A DNA stretch of 64,000 nt from Cristatella mucedo. Taxonomy: Eukaryota; Bryozoa; Phylactolaemata; Cristatellidae. Shown here piece after piece: positions 22,461-35,011 of the stretch. The stretch covers positions 436,501 through 500,500 of the forward strand of contig WPIO01000032.1 of assembly GCA_009760855.2 (NCBI GenBank), written 5' to 3'. Numbering within the stretch: position 1 is the first letter of the stretch; every line of letters starts with the position of its first letter. The notes beneath the pieces are model-generated. The model was not told the origin of the DNA, ran no database searches, and saw only the letters and a program-made list of their open reading frames with translations. The translations under genes were made by a program, and so were the position numbers.

Positions 22461-24801
22461 GTAATGTAATGTATCTCCGTCTGTAACTCCACAAAGCCAT
22501 AAAGACTACATGGGTGTTAGGCAGGAGAGTTTTGTACAGCTCGCTCATGGTCTCAGCGGCTTTCGGTACACACTCGGCAGCCAACAGACTTCGTCTCACC
22601 AAACAAAGAGAAAGTGGGAAGCATAGCAGAGTCAGGAGAGCAGTTGAGGTAGTGAGTAGCATGGAAGAAGCAGCTCTGGACCGCTGAAATGGATGAGTCA
22701 TAGTCGGCAGCCGGAGGGTAACTGTCGTTGCCTAAGAATTGTAGAAGCGGGTTCCACAGTCTAGGACCTGCTGAACTAAAGCTGCTGTCGCCAACGGTCT
22801 TTAAGCGGAGCAATGGAACAGCTAATTTATTGTCCACACAGGACCCGAGGGCACGAAAATGCTGAAACTGGTGCAGCAGTTCAGCTAGGTACGAATGAGC
22901 CAAGCCGTCGCGGGCTTCCTTCTGGGTCAGCATAAGAAACTTTGCTGTGCATCCGTTGATCAACCGGCATCCATCCTAGCTCTTTTAGCAAAGGAGACAC
23001 GTGCTCAAACCTCTGGGGCTTGAAACCTAGCCTTACAGCTATATTCATAGTCAGCTGCAGTGGGCTAGTTGCATTCTTTGGTAGCCCAGCCCAAAGGGAA
23101 TTACAATAATCAAGCCGACACAGAACTAAGGAGCTAGTTAAATTTTTGCAAGCCACCGTGGAAGGCAGCTCCTAATCTTGGATAGGGATAGGACGTGATG
23201 GCTAGCTGTAAAAGCATTCTTTTGAATTAGGCTTAAAGTTGTGGCCGTTGTCGAAAAAGACACCTACATTTCGAGCACGTGGTGATGGTCGCATAATAGC
23301 ATCACCTATTACAAGCTCAAGCCATTTAATCCAGCCACTCGCTTAGGGTGTCTTATGAGCAGCAGTTTGATATTTATCGTCATTTAGCTTCAAGAAGTTT
23401 TCCGATATCCATGATCGAATGTCGGCAAGGCAAGCATTCATTTTCTAAGGTGGTGCAGCAGATTCCGATGGTTTGAATGACAGATACAGCTTAGTATCGT
23501 CAGCATAAAAGTGATATCATATTCCATGGGCCTTAATCACTTTTCCCAGATGTTGAGTGTAAATGGAGAACAGCCAGAGACCAAGAACGGACCCTTGAGG
23601 GACTCCACAGGTGACCCGTCTCGTGTGCCAGACCTGACGCCCACACGACACGGATTGAACACGAACAGACAAGTACGATATAAACCTCGCCAGCGCGTTG
23701 TCTGCCAGATCGATCGCTGTTCTCAATCGTTCGAGTAGAAAATGGTGATAAATAGTGTCGATGGCAGCATACAGATCTAGCAGATCTAGCAGAGCTAGGG
23801 CAGTGACATTCCCGTCATCGTTGCCACGTAGAATGTCATTGTTAACATGGAGGAGAGCAGTTTCAGTGGAGTGCTGCCTCTTGAACCCTGGTTGAAATGT
23901 TTCCGAAATTTCATTCTTTTCAATATGTTCAACCAGCTGCTTAGCAACATTTTTTCAAGAATCCTTGCTAAGAAAGAAAGAAGGGAAACTGGGCTATAGT
24001 TTACAAGGACATCTGTATCAAATCAAGGCTTTTCAAGTATGGGTCTAACGATAACCGATTTGAAGGACTTGGGGACGACCCATTTTCCCAAAGAAGCATT
24101 ACAAATCTCGGTTATGAAAGGGCTAAGTTGTTCTGCCAGTGAAGACCACAGAGATGATGGTATAGGGTCTTCAGGAGACGAGCTCTTTTTGCTTTACCTT
24201 ATTAAGGTAGTCACATTGCATGCAGAAACCTCGGAAAATCTTTTAAGGAATGTCACAGGTTGTGATTCCGCAATTGCTCTAGTAGAAGAGGGCTTTATGG
24301 AGGCACGGATGTGCACAATTCTTTCATTAAGCAAGGCTGAAAACCATTTGGCTGAGCCCTTAATATCTGGGGAGTCAGACCTCTCAGCATTGGCCAATAG
24401 ATCGTTTACTGTCTTATAAATCTGTTTAGGGTCCGTCTGGCAGGAATTCAGCTTTAGTGTAAAAAAGAAGTCCTGGCTTTTTACTATGCAAACACTTCGA
24501 GAAATGACATGGCTGTTTGCGTAATCTAGTATCTCTTGAATAACATGACGGGTCGTCAAATTAGACATTACATAGTACATGTAAATGAACCTGTTAGAAG
24601 CATTCATTTCCTTTAAAAGAGCGGTTGGCTGTACAGCGTTTATCCGGATGGCCAATCTCAACTGTTTGCCAAACTCGCCTTGCATTATGACGTTCGTGGA
24701 ATGTGGATATTCTATGCTGTGAGCACATCTTTTTAAAACCTGATATGCTGGCTAGTTTAGCATTATCACTGCAGCCGGAAAGTTTAGAGCATTTTAATTT
24801 T
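22461..24801 (-). mobile_element. Line-B, degenerate, unit 2
   Basis: Copy of the unit 1 element. One extra A near 22938 shifts the C-terminal frame, splitting it into 23156-22881 and 22963-22553. Confidence 0.8.
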
Positions 24802-25265
24802 CCGCAAGAAATAAGATGACATGTCGGACGACCACTGTCAATACAGCAAAGCTACGGGTCCAATCATTCTAGCAGCGACGTTTGCAGAGTAAGCGTGCAC
24901 ACGAAGGTGCTTGCTCAACATCAGTCGAGGTTCGTGATCCTGCTTGATCCGTACGTCGGTTCAACATGTTCTCGAAAAGAATTTTAGGCTACATTGTGAC
25001 AGATTGTTTTGGACAGCATTATCAACCCATTAAAATTACACATACTTGAGCATCTACAGTACCTTCTTTAAGCAATAAACACTGCTTTTGTAGCTGTCTA
25101 ATAGCCTTTGTAGCTGCCAAAAACAGAATCGATTCAAGCCTCGAACCTTTAGAGAGCGGCTAATAACTTGCTGCCACTGAGTTTTAGCCCAAGGGTAAGG
25201 GGTACGCTTTGCAAAAACAGATCTATCGGGTATATATCGAGACAAAAACTATGCTATAAAAATAC

Positions 25266-25386
25266 AGCCCCTTAACTCAGGCAGGTTTGAGTCCAGCAGT
25301 GGGCGATCCTTTATTGCACAATGCAAGGAAAAATAATATCGGTTAAGACTCTTTTGCCTCTACATAATCTAGGCTTTTGAACCATG
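25266..25386 (+). mobile_element. SINE-1 fragment, unit 2
   Basis: Same remnant as 12815-12935. Confidence 0.55.
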
Positions 25387-25653
25387 TAACCTTAGGTGTA
25401 GCAGTAATACACACTCGCCTATGCCGACAGTAATGCAAGCAGTATCATTCATGTATCCCCTATGACCGAACGTGCTCGATGCTGGAGGCATTTTGTAAGT
25501 GTCCTTTAAATAGAGTGCACTCACGTGTTCGGAAAAATAGATGTGCGTGGTTCCGATTTGAAGAGAATTTGCGTAGGACTAGAGTGGATTGAGGTATTCT
25601 CCAGTGCAACCCCAGTCGGTTGCAGTGCATTTCATTATACCCACAATGAGATT

Positions 25654-27796
25654 AGCAATAATAATAATAATAATGATGCATTTGCAAAAATCCTTAGATA
25701 AATGAATCTCATTCTAGGCACTTTACAAGTGTTGCAAAGGAAGCGGTAAAGTATTACTTAGTGCTAACATTCACATAATATTAATAATAATAACTAGAGT
25801 AATAGTACATTTGTATAGCGCCCTCAGATAACTATATCTCTCTCTAGGCACTTTACAGACCAAGCATTACAAAATGTTTGGTGGTAAAGTCTGCAAGCAG
25901 CAGGCAAAGTATAAGCAGGTACATGCATACGAAGGATGAATCACAAAGACCCACCAAATGCTGTAATACTCAGGTGCATTTTAAGCTTCTTTTTAAATGT
26001 CATGTCTGGGGACATTGTGACATGAGTCGGTAGTGAGTTCCAGGCTTTGGGAGCATAGGAACTAAATGCAGGGTCTCTAACGGCTTTGAGGTTCGCACGA
26101 GGTATGGCTAATCGAATTGAGTCAGAACAGGACGTTGAAGGATTCTTCACCTAGTGGGAGAGTAGTTCTGATGGGTAGGCTGGAGCCAGAGAATAAAGAG
26201 ACCTAAAAGTAAGAGACAGATCATTGAAGTCGATTTGCTGCTGGATTGGGAGCCACTGCAGGTCGGCGAGAAGTGGTGTGATATGGCATTTGCGACGCTT
26301 ACGACAGATGAGCCTAGCTGCAGAGCTTTGCACCAGCTGGAAGCGCCTGATTGCAAATGCCTGTAGACTAGCAAGCAGTGAGTTACAGAAGTCAAGACGC
26401 GATGTCACACATGCATTAACCAGTTTAGATGTGTCAGCCCTGTCTAAACAAGCCCGAATTTTCGCAACTTTATGTAGCTGAAAGTGGGCAGATTTGACTG
26501 TGGAACTGATGTGCTCGTCTAACGGAAGGTCACTTCGGAATACGCAACCTATATTAAATGCAGATTCAGCAGGAGATATTCTGGCAGAGCCGATTTTAGG
26601 CTTTCTAATTTATGAATACTATTTGGTTTTTCTATAAATACTAAGTTGTTTTTTTTCATCATTCAATTTAAGAATGTTTGCTGCCATTAATTTGCAAACG
26701 TCATCAATACATGCAGCAAGAGCACACTGAAAATTCGCCGTGCTCGAGGCATGGTAGGGATCAAAGCAATGGTCTGCAACTGAGTTTCGTCTGCATAGCA
26801 GTGGAAGCCTAGACTGTGCTTGACGATCGCATCGGCAAGAGGGAGAATGTAATCTATGAAAAGAAGCTGACCGAGCCCTGAGGTACTCCGTACTCAGTAC
26901 TAAAGTGGTTACTCGGATGATCTTTTTCTGCTAACTTCAGTACTCCGGAGTCTCCCAATGAGATAGATCCTGAACCATTGCAGTGCAGTGCCAGTGATTC
27001 CGATGCGAGATTCAAGACCATGGAGGAGGACTTTTTGAACAATAGTGTCAAAGCTGCTGAAAGATCAAGCAGGACAAGCAGAGAGACTTTACCTTAAGTC
27101 TGCATTCATGAGAAGGTCGTTCGTTATGCACCCTAAGCGATGCTGACTCTGTGCTGCGATTAGCTCTAAATACAGACTGTAACTAACTTTCTAGGTTTGC
27201 GGTCTCAATATAATGGTACAGTTGATCTGCCACAACGTTAATAATAATAATATTGCACTTGATAAAGCGCCCTCAGAGAACCTAATCTCTTTCTAGGCGC
27301 TTGCGTTCCAGTGTCTTTGATAGGAACGGGAGAAGAGGGACTGTATGGAAGGTGCTCAAAGTATCTCAGTCTAGGATTGCTGTCTTAATTAGTTACCTGA
27401 CTAAAGCCTCTTTGAAAGATGCTTGGACCAGGCCTTAGGCTAAGTACATATGTATAATGTTAGTTATGCACGGCAGCAGAAAATCCAAGCATCGTAGAAG
27501 TAGAACAGTAGAATAGGGTCTAGAGGGCTACTAGTCTTCTTGGATAGGGAGATACATTTTTGCATAAGGTAACTCGTGGCCTCATTGAACGTAGACATCG
27601 AGGTAGTGCACGTAATCGATGGACACGAGTCCTGTGTTAACGTAATTGAGGACAATGAGTACAAAAGGAATGCCACAACCCTAACGATGGACCCTCTGAT
27701 CTTGTCTACTTCGCTGACAAAGAAGCTAGATAAGCGATCGGCTAGGTTTCCACAAGGATAACTTGGTAAAAACTAATCTGGGAGCAGTTAAGGAGA
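25654..27796 (-). mobile_element. Line-A, degenerate, with detached tail, unit 2
   Basis: As in unit 1 but without the 129-base deletion. The detached tail is at 25654-25741 and the own tail starts at 25776. Confidence 0.8.
27240..27303 (-). mobile_element. 64-base Line-A tail insertion, unit 2
   Basis: Same insertion and flanking cgtt repeats (27236-27239, 27304-27307) as in unit 1, so it predates the split of units 1-3. Confidence 0.75.
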
Positions 27797-27951
27797 GCAA
27801 ATTTATAATGGATGCGTTCAATTGAGTGCTGGTTGCCAGTTTGGCTGAAATTACTAGAAATGGATCGACTGCAGTACGCATGCCCCTTCCTAATGTTCTT
27901 CTAGCTGACAAATTAGAAGGAAAGTGGTCTCTTTAAGGCTTATACACTGAG

Positions 27952-27953
<2 letters not shown>

Positions 27954-28023
<70 letters not shown>
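27954..28023. repeat. (AG)n microsatellite, spacer 2, left
   Basis: Seventy bases of pure AG, ten shorter than in spacer 1. Confidence 0.95.
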
Positions 28024-28026
<3 letters not shown>

Positions 28027-28794
28027 CAGAAGACTGCCTCTACAGCTAGCCATCACATCCGATCCCTATCAAAGATTAGAAGCTGTCTCCCACAGTGGCT
28101 TGTACAAAATTGAACTAGCTCTTTAGTTTTGTCCCGGCTTGATTATTGTAATTCCCTTTTGGCTGGGCTGCCAAAGAAAGCTATTATGCCACTACAGCGG
28201 ACTATGAATATGGCTGAAAGGCTGGTCTTCAAGTCCCAGCGGTTTGAGCACGTGTCACCTTTGCTGAAAGAGCTAGGATGGTTGCCGGTTGAGCAAAGGA
28301 TATAGAGCAAAGTTCTTACGCTGACCCACAAGGCCCGCCACGGCTTGGCTCCTTCGTACCTAGCGGAACTGCTGCATCAGTTTCAGCCTGTTCGCACCCT
28401 CAGGTGTTGTGTCTCCTGTGTGGACATAAATTAGCTGTCCCATTCCTCCGCTTAAAGACAGTTGGCGACAGAAGCTTCAGCTCTGCAGGTCCTAGACTGT
28501 GGAACTCGCTTCCACAATTCCTGCGCAACGACATCTACTCTCCAACTGCCGACTATGGCACATCTTTTTCAGCGGTCCTGAACTGCTACTTCTATGCTAC
28601 TCACTACCTCAACTGCTCTCCTAACTCTGCTATGCTTCCCACTTTCTCTTTGTTTGGTGAGACGAAGTCTGTTGGCTACCGAATGCGTACCGAAAAGCCG
28701 CTTAGGCTGTGAGTGCGCTATGCAAAACTCTCCTGCGAAACACCCACATGGTATTTTTGACTTTGTAGAGTTACTGACGGAGATACATACAGAG
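28024..28794 (+). mobile_element. Line-B C-terminal fragment, spacer 2
   Basis: Same fragment as 15453-16215 with a few small indels (for example gtgttgtgtc near 28405 and an added A near 28695) that break the frame differently. Confidence 0.82.
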
Positions 28795-28982
<188 letters not shown>

Positions 28983-29263
28983 CAAATAGTGTGGACGCGA
29001 AAAAAGAAGCCAACTCTTTGATCACGAACCTTTTGGTCAACACAGTTACTTGCGACAGGATGGTGACAGCGCGATGTTTACTTGAAGCTTTACACATGCA
29101 CTCCTTAAAGAGACATGTCCGCTTTTGTCATGTGACACTAATCTTTTGTTGGCATATGAAAGCACGGAACTAAATTCAAGCTCTAGTGCAACGAAGATGG
29201 CTTGCAAGACCCAGATATATTTATCAGCTAGGTTTCCTCTTTCCTTTTTCCTTTTAAATAAAG

Positions 29264-29430
29264 GAACACTAGCTGATTTAACAATCTTTTTTTTAAAGCG
29301 ACAAAAGAGCCTTTACGGCTATCACCACCACTTGCAGTCGCAATCTAGGATTGCCAATCGCAGGATTCTAACACACAACCTTGGGACCAAGGTCACGAAA
29401 GCAACCACCTTACCTAATGCGCTATTCCTT
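29264..29430 (-). mobile_element. SINE-1, spacer 2
   Basis: Copy of the spacer 1 element. Confidence 0.75.
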
Positions 29431-29922
29431 TCTGCAAACATCTGAATTCTCTCAATTTAAAATAAATTGTTCTCAAAGGTGATAGCTTTATTTCATCTGG
29501 CCCAATAATGGTGAAGCTGTTGTGAATTCCCTAGCAGTTGGTGGTGGTTTTTTTCCTTTGCCACTAGTAAAGACTTGCTCATTTGGAAGATCAAACACCT
29601 AATCGATTAGTCTGGTGAATGCCTTTGTTGCCAACCTATTCTTGAAGCCGCAGGTTAAACATTTTCACTTGAAATTGAAAGCTCAATTCGGTCAGTCTGA
29701 ACCTTAAAAAGAATCATTCAAGGATAATCAACTTATTACTTGCTGAAGAAACATAATCAGTGGCTACTAGTTTGCTCTAATTGCTAAACTTAATGCTGAT
29801 TGGAAATTTCTAGATTTATATAATCTCTCGGAAAAGTCAGAAGATTTAAGGCTGAAAAGTCAGTTTTATGGTTACATCCAATAGTTGCACTTGTCATTTA
29901 TACCTTTTGGATAGACTGTGAA

Positions 29923-30125
29923 AGCTGATAAGCTGAATGCCTATTCGGAGATATTCTATCGCGGTTCAACTTAGGCTAAACCAAGATAAATTAAAATATT
30001 CCTCTCGAGACACGCAACACCTAGGCGGCAGTAGAAATCTCTCATCTATTTAATGGTGCATAGCAAAGCCCCAAAAAAAAGTGCTCATGATTTAGTATGT
30101 CCTTTTTGACGACTGCTTACGACTC
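29923..30125. repeat. Unclassified dispersed repeat, spacer 2
   Basis: Copy of 17370-17570. Confidence 0.5.
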
Positions 30126-30129
30126 TCAC

Positions 30130-30262
30130 AGTTGAGAGCAGGACTTAGCTCATTGGTACGGTGTTTTCCGCTTCACAATCAAGGCAATAAGCTCGAGCTC
30201 ATTGGCTGACAATACTTTATTGCTTAATACAAGCGGTATTTATAGTGGCTAAGGTCCGTCAT
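30130..30262 (+). mobile_element. SINE-1-like, old copy, spacer 2
   Basis: Copy of 17575-17705. Confidence 0.45.
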
Positions 30263-30448
30263 TTTCTATTTTTTCGATTAGTTAGAGTTGCTTATGGTAC
30301 TCAACTGGGCCATTAGAGTCTAATGCAATAAATTACACAACACCATTGACAATAATACTATTCGTATTGCGCATTTAGATATATGAATTTTTTCGGTTAG
30401 TTAGGCTACTAATTAGGAGAACAACACTCGGCCAAGGGAACTTAAGCA

Positions 30449-31414
30449 ACTTCCGCCGTCTCTATTCTACCGTTCCTATCAAAGACGATGGAACGACTTA
30501 TGGCATACCAGTTGAACTCTTATATTGAAACTTCAAACCTAGCGTGCGAGTTCCAGTTTGGTTTCAGATGCAATCAGTCCCCCCCCCGAGTCATAAATGC
30601 CTCGGGTGAATGGTGAAGTTTTCAGGAATTAAGAATTGAGTAGAATTTCTCTACTTGTCTTGGCTGTATCTTTCGGCAGCGTTCAAGGCGATTGATTGTA
30701 AAGTACTTTTCGATAGCCTCTCATCTCAGCTAGGAATCACTGGCACAGCACTCTAATGGTTCAGACCCTTTCTCAGTAAGAGACTACAGAGACTATTAAT
30801 GTGAACTGGCAAAGATATCTTATTAATCACTAAAGTACGGTTTTGTTCAGAGCTCAGCACGCGGCCTGCTTATTTTCAGAGTTTTTAATCTTATTCTCAC
30901 CGATGTGATCACATGCCTAAGCTAGGCTTTCACTTCAATGCAGGTAATAAAGGCTTTCACTTCTATGCACATGACACTCAGCTGTACGTTTAATTTGATC
31001 CCTCGCTGCCTCCACCAAGTCAAATTCTCTCAACTCGACCTCCCCCGCTCATGTATTGCTGACATTCGCACATGGATGGCAACAAACTTTATTGAATTGA
31101 ACGACGGTTAAAGCAACTTACTAGCCATGGGCAAAACTCGTGCAAAAAATCCTTTGTAGACCGTGCATTTTGTTGGTAGACCCCAAAGCCCGGAACTCAC
31201 TTCCGACTGATTTAATGGCATCACATGACTTGACAAAATTTAAAACGAAGCTAATCCTCATGTAGCTGTATTTTATATGTTAATAATTTGGGTGTCACCT
31301 TTAGCAATGTAATGCATTTTGATATTCCATGTGTTACCACAAACCGTCTTGTCATGCTTATTTTACGGTTTATATGCAGTTTTGTGAAAGAGGTAAAGTT
31401 CTTTGAGAGCGCTA
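30449..31414 (+). mobile_element. Line-A RT fragment, spacer 2
   Basis: Copy of 17895-18860, with a shorter C run (about 8) near 30580. Confidence 0.72.
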
Positions 31415-31463
31415 TGCCAATTTTCTGTAAACAATATCGCTATATTCAATTGCACCTGATGGT

Positions 31464-31516
<53 letters not shown>

Positions 31517-31610
31517 GACAAGGAATGAGGCAGGGCAGGGCAGCGCAGGGCAGGGCGGGGAAGGGCAGGGCAGGGCAGGGCAGGACAAGGGATCGGGCAG
31601 GGGAACAGTA
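31464..31610. repeat. 50-base poly(G) run plus minisatellite, unit 3
   Basis: Bases 31464-31513 are an uninterrupted run of about 50 G, replacing the GGGGTAGGGC repeats found here in units 2 and 4. Normal minisatellite sequence resumes at 31514. A run of this kind in just one of four near-identical copies is suspicious and may be a base-calling or gap-filling artefact over a G-rich template. Confidence 0.9.
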
Positions 31611-32463
31611 TCTCAAGACTGCTAGTCTTTTACTGCGTTATTCCCGAAGGCTAATTCCCTAAGAGGTGTTATTGACAGGATACCCTTGCAGCTTGACAGA
31701 CACACACACTGATTCTCTAATCGGTGTTTCAGTTTCGTGATCGTAATCGTCAGCTCCTCATTAAGCCGCTCTCTTCGATAACTGCTTGTCGCTTAAAAGC
31801 TAAATTCAGATTTACACTTCCGCAGCTAGTGATCGTGGTCGACCAATCACTAAGTTTAAGGTCTGCCTACCCTGATAGAATTCCAAAAGTCGTGATTGAC
31901 CGATGGACGATCAAAAAACAAGCAATTTGGGTAGCTGGCAACTAGGAAATGTATACAAGACTCGAATCCACTCATAAATGGGTGCTGTAAAGCTATTCGG
32001 ACTGTACTCCCATCAGCCGTCACGGCTTAGTCAAGTAGTCCGAGATCAGTCGCACGCCCACATTCACCACTGCAAGCGGATGACGTAACCGAATACAAGG
32101 TCGAGGGACATCTAGTCTTGCTAATACCAATCGAGAAATTTGTGACATGGAGCAGGAGATTAATTTGGGTTGCCTGTTGACTAATTTATGCGGAGCTGTT
32201 TGCAGTTCAGCAGTTATAGTTTTTGTGTAACCTAGTTGCATCATGGACGCAGCATAGCGGCACCTGATAAAATCGCCGGAGAGGGGCGTTTCACAATCGC
32301 TTGTATTAAAACATTCAGGGTAACCTGCCAACTCGTTGCATCGGAATTTCGTCTACGGAGCAATGCATTCGGATTTGGCTGCCACTGTTGGTGCTAGATA
32401 GGAGCGCATTAAGCTTAATCATGAAACTGGCATTTTGCCCTAAGCTTCCTTTGGAAACATACA

Positions 32464-32562
32464 GTTGGGCGTGGTTCATGCATATTTATCCACTGCCTCC
32501 GGCTAACGCCTGGCAGTAAGGCTTGGCTGCTGTAATTAAGGATCGCGTTCTCCGTATTTATA
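32464..32562 (+). promoter_or_regulatory. Promoter, unit 3 gene, TATA at 32555-32562
   Basis: Intact, with all blocks present and the same spacing as in unit 1. Confidence 0.8.
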
Positions 32563-32637
32563 CCCGTCAAAGCTCACTGAACCGGCACAAGACAGCTCTG
32601 AGCAGCTCTGGCAAGTTTCGGTGCTGAGACGTCAGTC

Positions 32638-33230
32638 ATGAAGATAGCCGTGGTCGTACTCGCTCTATGCGTTCTTTCGGTTCAAGGTGAGTGCTCGGCG
32701 TTGAGTCTTGTAGGCAGCTGCCCAGTCACTCAGTCATGTCTTACCATCGTTCTCAAAAATGCCACGTCCCGCTGTACTCAAAGGACGGTGAGAAGGAGCG
32801 TTCTAAAAGCGCATTGCAACCGAGTGCTATATTGCAAGGACTAAATCGTGACATTTACTTGTTGCAGCAGGTGGATGGGGAGGAAAAGAAAGCAACAACA
32901 ACAACAACAACAACAATAACAACGCTGGCGGAAATAACAACAACAATAATAATAACAAACAACGCTCGGGGTCACCACGAAAGGACCGTCATCAAGAAGG
33001 TTCCAGTGCCCTACACGGTGGTTGAGAAAGTTCCACAGCCTTATGAGGTCATCAAGGAGGTGAAGGTTCCCGTGGAAGTGATCAAGGAGGTCAAGGTACC
33101 AGTGGAGGTCATCAAGGAGGTGAAAGTGCCCTATCCAGTGGTTGAGAAAGTGCCAGTTCCCTATACAGTGGTGGAGAAAGTCCCTGTTCCGGTGAAAGTT
33201 CACCGCGAGTACGAGCCTGAAGGATGGTAA
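32638..33230 (+). CDS. Secreted Asn-rich Val-Pro repeat protein, unit 3, apparent frameshift
   Basis: Exon 1 32638-32686, 181-base intron, exon 2 32868-33230, one base longer than in the other units. The extra A is in the second Asn block (AAA at 32957-32959, aacaaacaac). As written, the normal frame would leave the Asn block and stop before the first 10-residue repeat is complete. The downstream repeats are otherwise unchanged. Either this copy is a very recent pseudogene or the base is an error; the many other homopolymer gains in this unit make an error plausible. A 179-codon open frame reading through the intron is not the gene. Confidence 0.7.
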
Positions 33231-33280
33231 AATGTTGCGGATAAGCTATTCGCAATGGATAGGCATTATAATTTTAGGTG

Positions 33281-33286
33281 AATAAA
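33281..33286 (+). terminator. AATAAA polyadenylation signal, unit 3
   Basis: Retained. One extra A lies between the stop codon and the signal. Confidence 0.75.
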
Positions 33287-34800
33287 TTATGTACATGTAC
33301 CTGTAAATGTGCATCTGTATCGGATTATGCTTATTAGAGTTCAAAGACTTGCTTAGTTTGATGGTCTAAAAGCTATGCTAGCAACGTGTTTCCCAAAATA
33401 AGGAACCCTTACCACATTTCTCAACAATATATTCCTTAGTAACGGCCAATGTGGTTTGCTGGTAATTAGCGAATTTAACTTGATTAACAGAAAAAAGAAA
33501 GTCAGATTTGGTAGTTTTTTCTTGACGGAATGGTGACTTGGATGGGCGGACAGAAAGTCACCCAAGCCTTACGTAAGAATATCGCTGGTTCCGACAAGCT
33601 ATGTCTAAGTGATGAAGCTTAATTATTTTAGAGCGAGTACAAAAATCAGTAAAAGCACTACCGGATAAATCAATTTCTTTCATAAGTTTGCTAGCAGGAA
33701 AACCATTCGATAGGCCAATGATGTACGCTAATACCTGAAAATATTTCGAGGCGTGTCTTTACTTTAATTGCATATTTTAGGCAGCATATGTGAAGGTTTA
33801 TGTAGAAACGCTGATCGGAAGAGTCCTTTCGCAAAAGGAACTGCCAAAAAGGCGTCGTACAGCCGATTTAAGCTGTGCTAAAGTCGTTCGAGAAAATGGG
33901 CAACACACATACATTTTCCACAGAACTACATGTTCTGCGCCCAGATTTAAATAATGACGATTATTTAGGGTAGGTACGAGATAAAGCTTAAAAGAAGATT
34001 GAGCTAAGCTCGTTTAGTGAACTATAGCTACTAGTTGCGACCGAAATTTCTATCCGAACTTTCTCTTAGTCAGGGCTCAGTCTTCTGATGAGGCAAAGAG
34101 TGCTGACTTGCTCGAAGTGAGCTCACGCACAGCCATATACATATTTTGTTTTCCACGTCATTACGATCATGATAGCACTACTACGCATAGCGTTCAAGAA
34201 TGTGCTTAAAGGGCAACCAAATAATAATTTAACTCATTGGGGTTATGTACAACCTCAAGCGATATATGGCAATTGACTGAGATGGCAGCAGAAAAAAGCA
34301 ATCAGTAATCCCCATTCAGATCCCTCGAAAATAAGTAAAGTGGCTGAGAAAAGCTCCGACTTTGCTTGCGTGTAATAGCACAATGTTTGTAAAGTCCACC
34401 CAGAGTTTTAGCCCATTGAGGATGTTCGATTTCGGATAATGTCTCGGGTAATGTAATGTAATGCAATAAGCAAAATAAGCCGCACATAAACCACACACCT
34501 GCTGTGCAAAGCTCCGATTTAAAATGCATTAAACAGGCCACGTTTTTTAAGTGCACCTCTTCCTGGAAAAAGAGTTTGAAGACACCTATTGAGTTGCACG
34601 TAATTCGCCTTCATTGCATCTGGTCGTCAGTTTCCCGTTTGGAAACGTGTGATATCAATCTCCACTCTGTCCACCTCTTTGAAAACGGTCCGATGAATTT
34701 GAATAACGATAGGGGTTGGCAATCAACGGTCTATTGAAAGGCATGGTGCCATTTAAGGAATGACATGATTTAAATAGATATAAATACATATATACATATG

Positions 34801-34802
<2 letters not shown>

Positions 34803-34840
<38 letters not shown>
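34803..34840. repeat. (TA)n microsatellite, unit 3
   Basis: TA tract preceded by 'tgtatgta'. Confidence 0.9.
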
Positions 34841-34844
<4 letters not shown>

Positions 34845-35011
34845 CGGAAACAAGTAGGCCATTTCATTGGAATATATAAATTACGATAAATAATAAATTA
34901 ACCCCAAATACAGGTAATTTCATCAATATTCAAGCCCATCAACACTTGAATAAATCCGAAATGATAGTACTGCCAGCTTACGAACGTCAGGGAATCGTCA
35001 ACGCAACGAAT

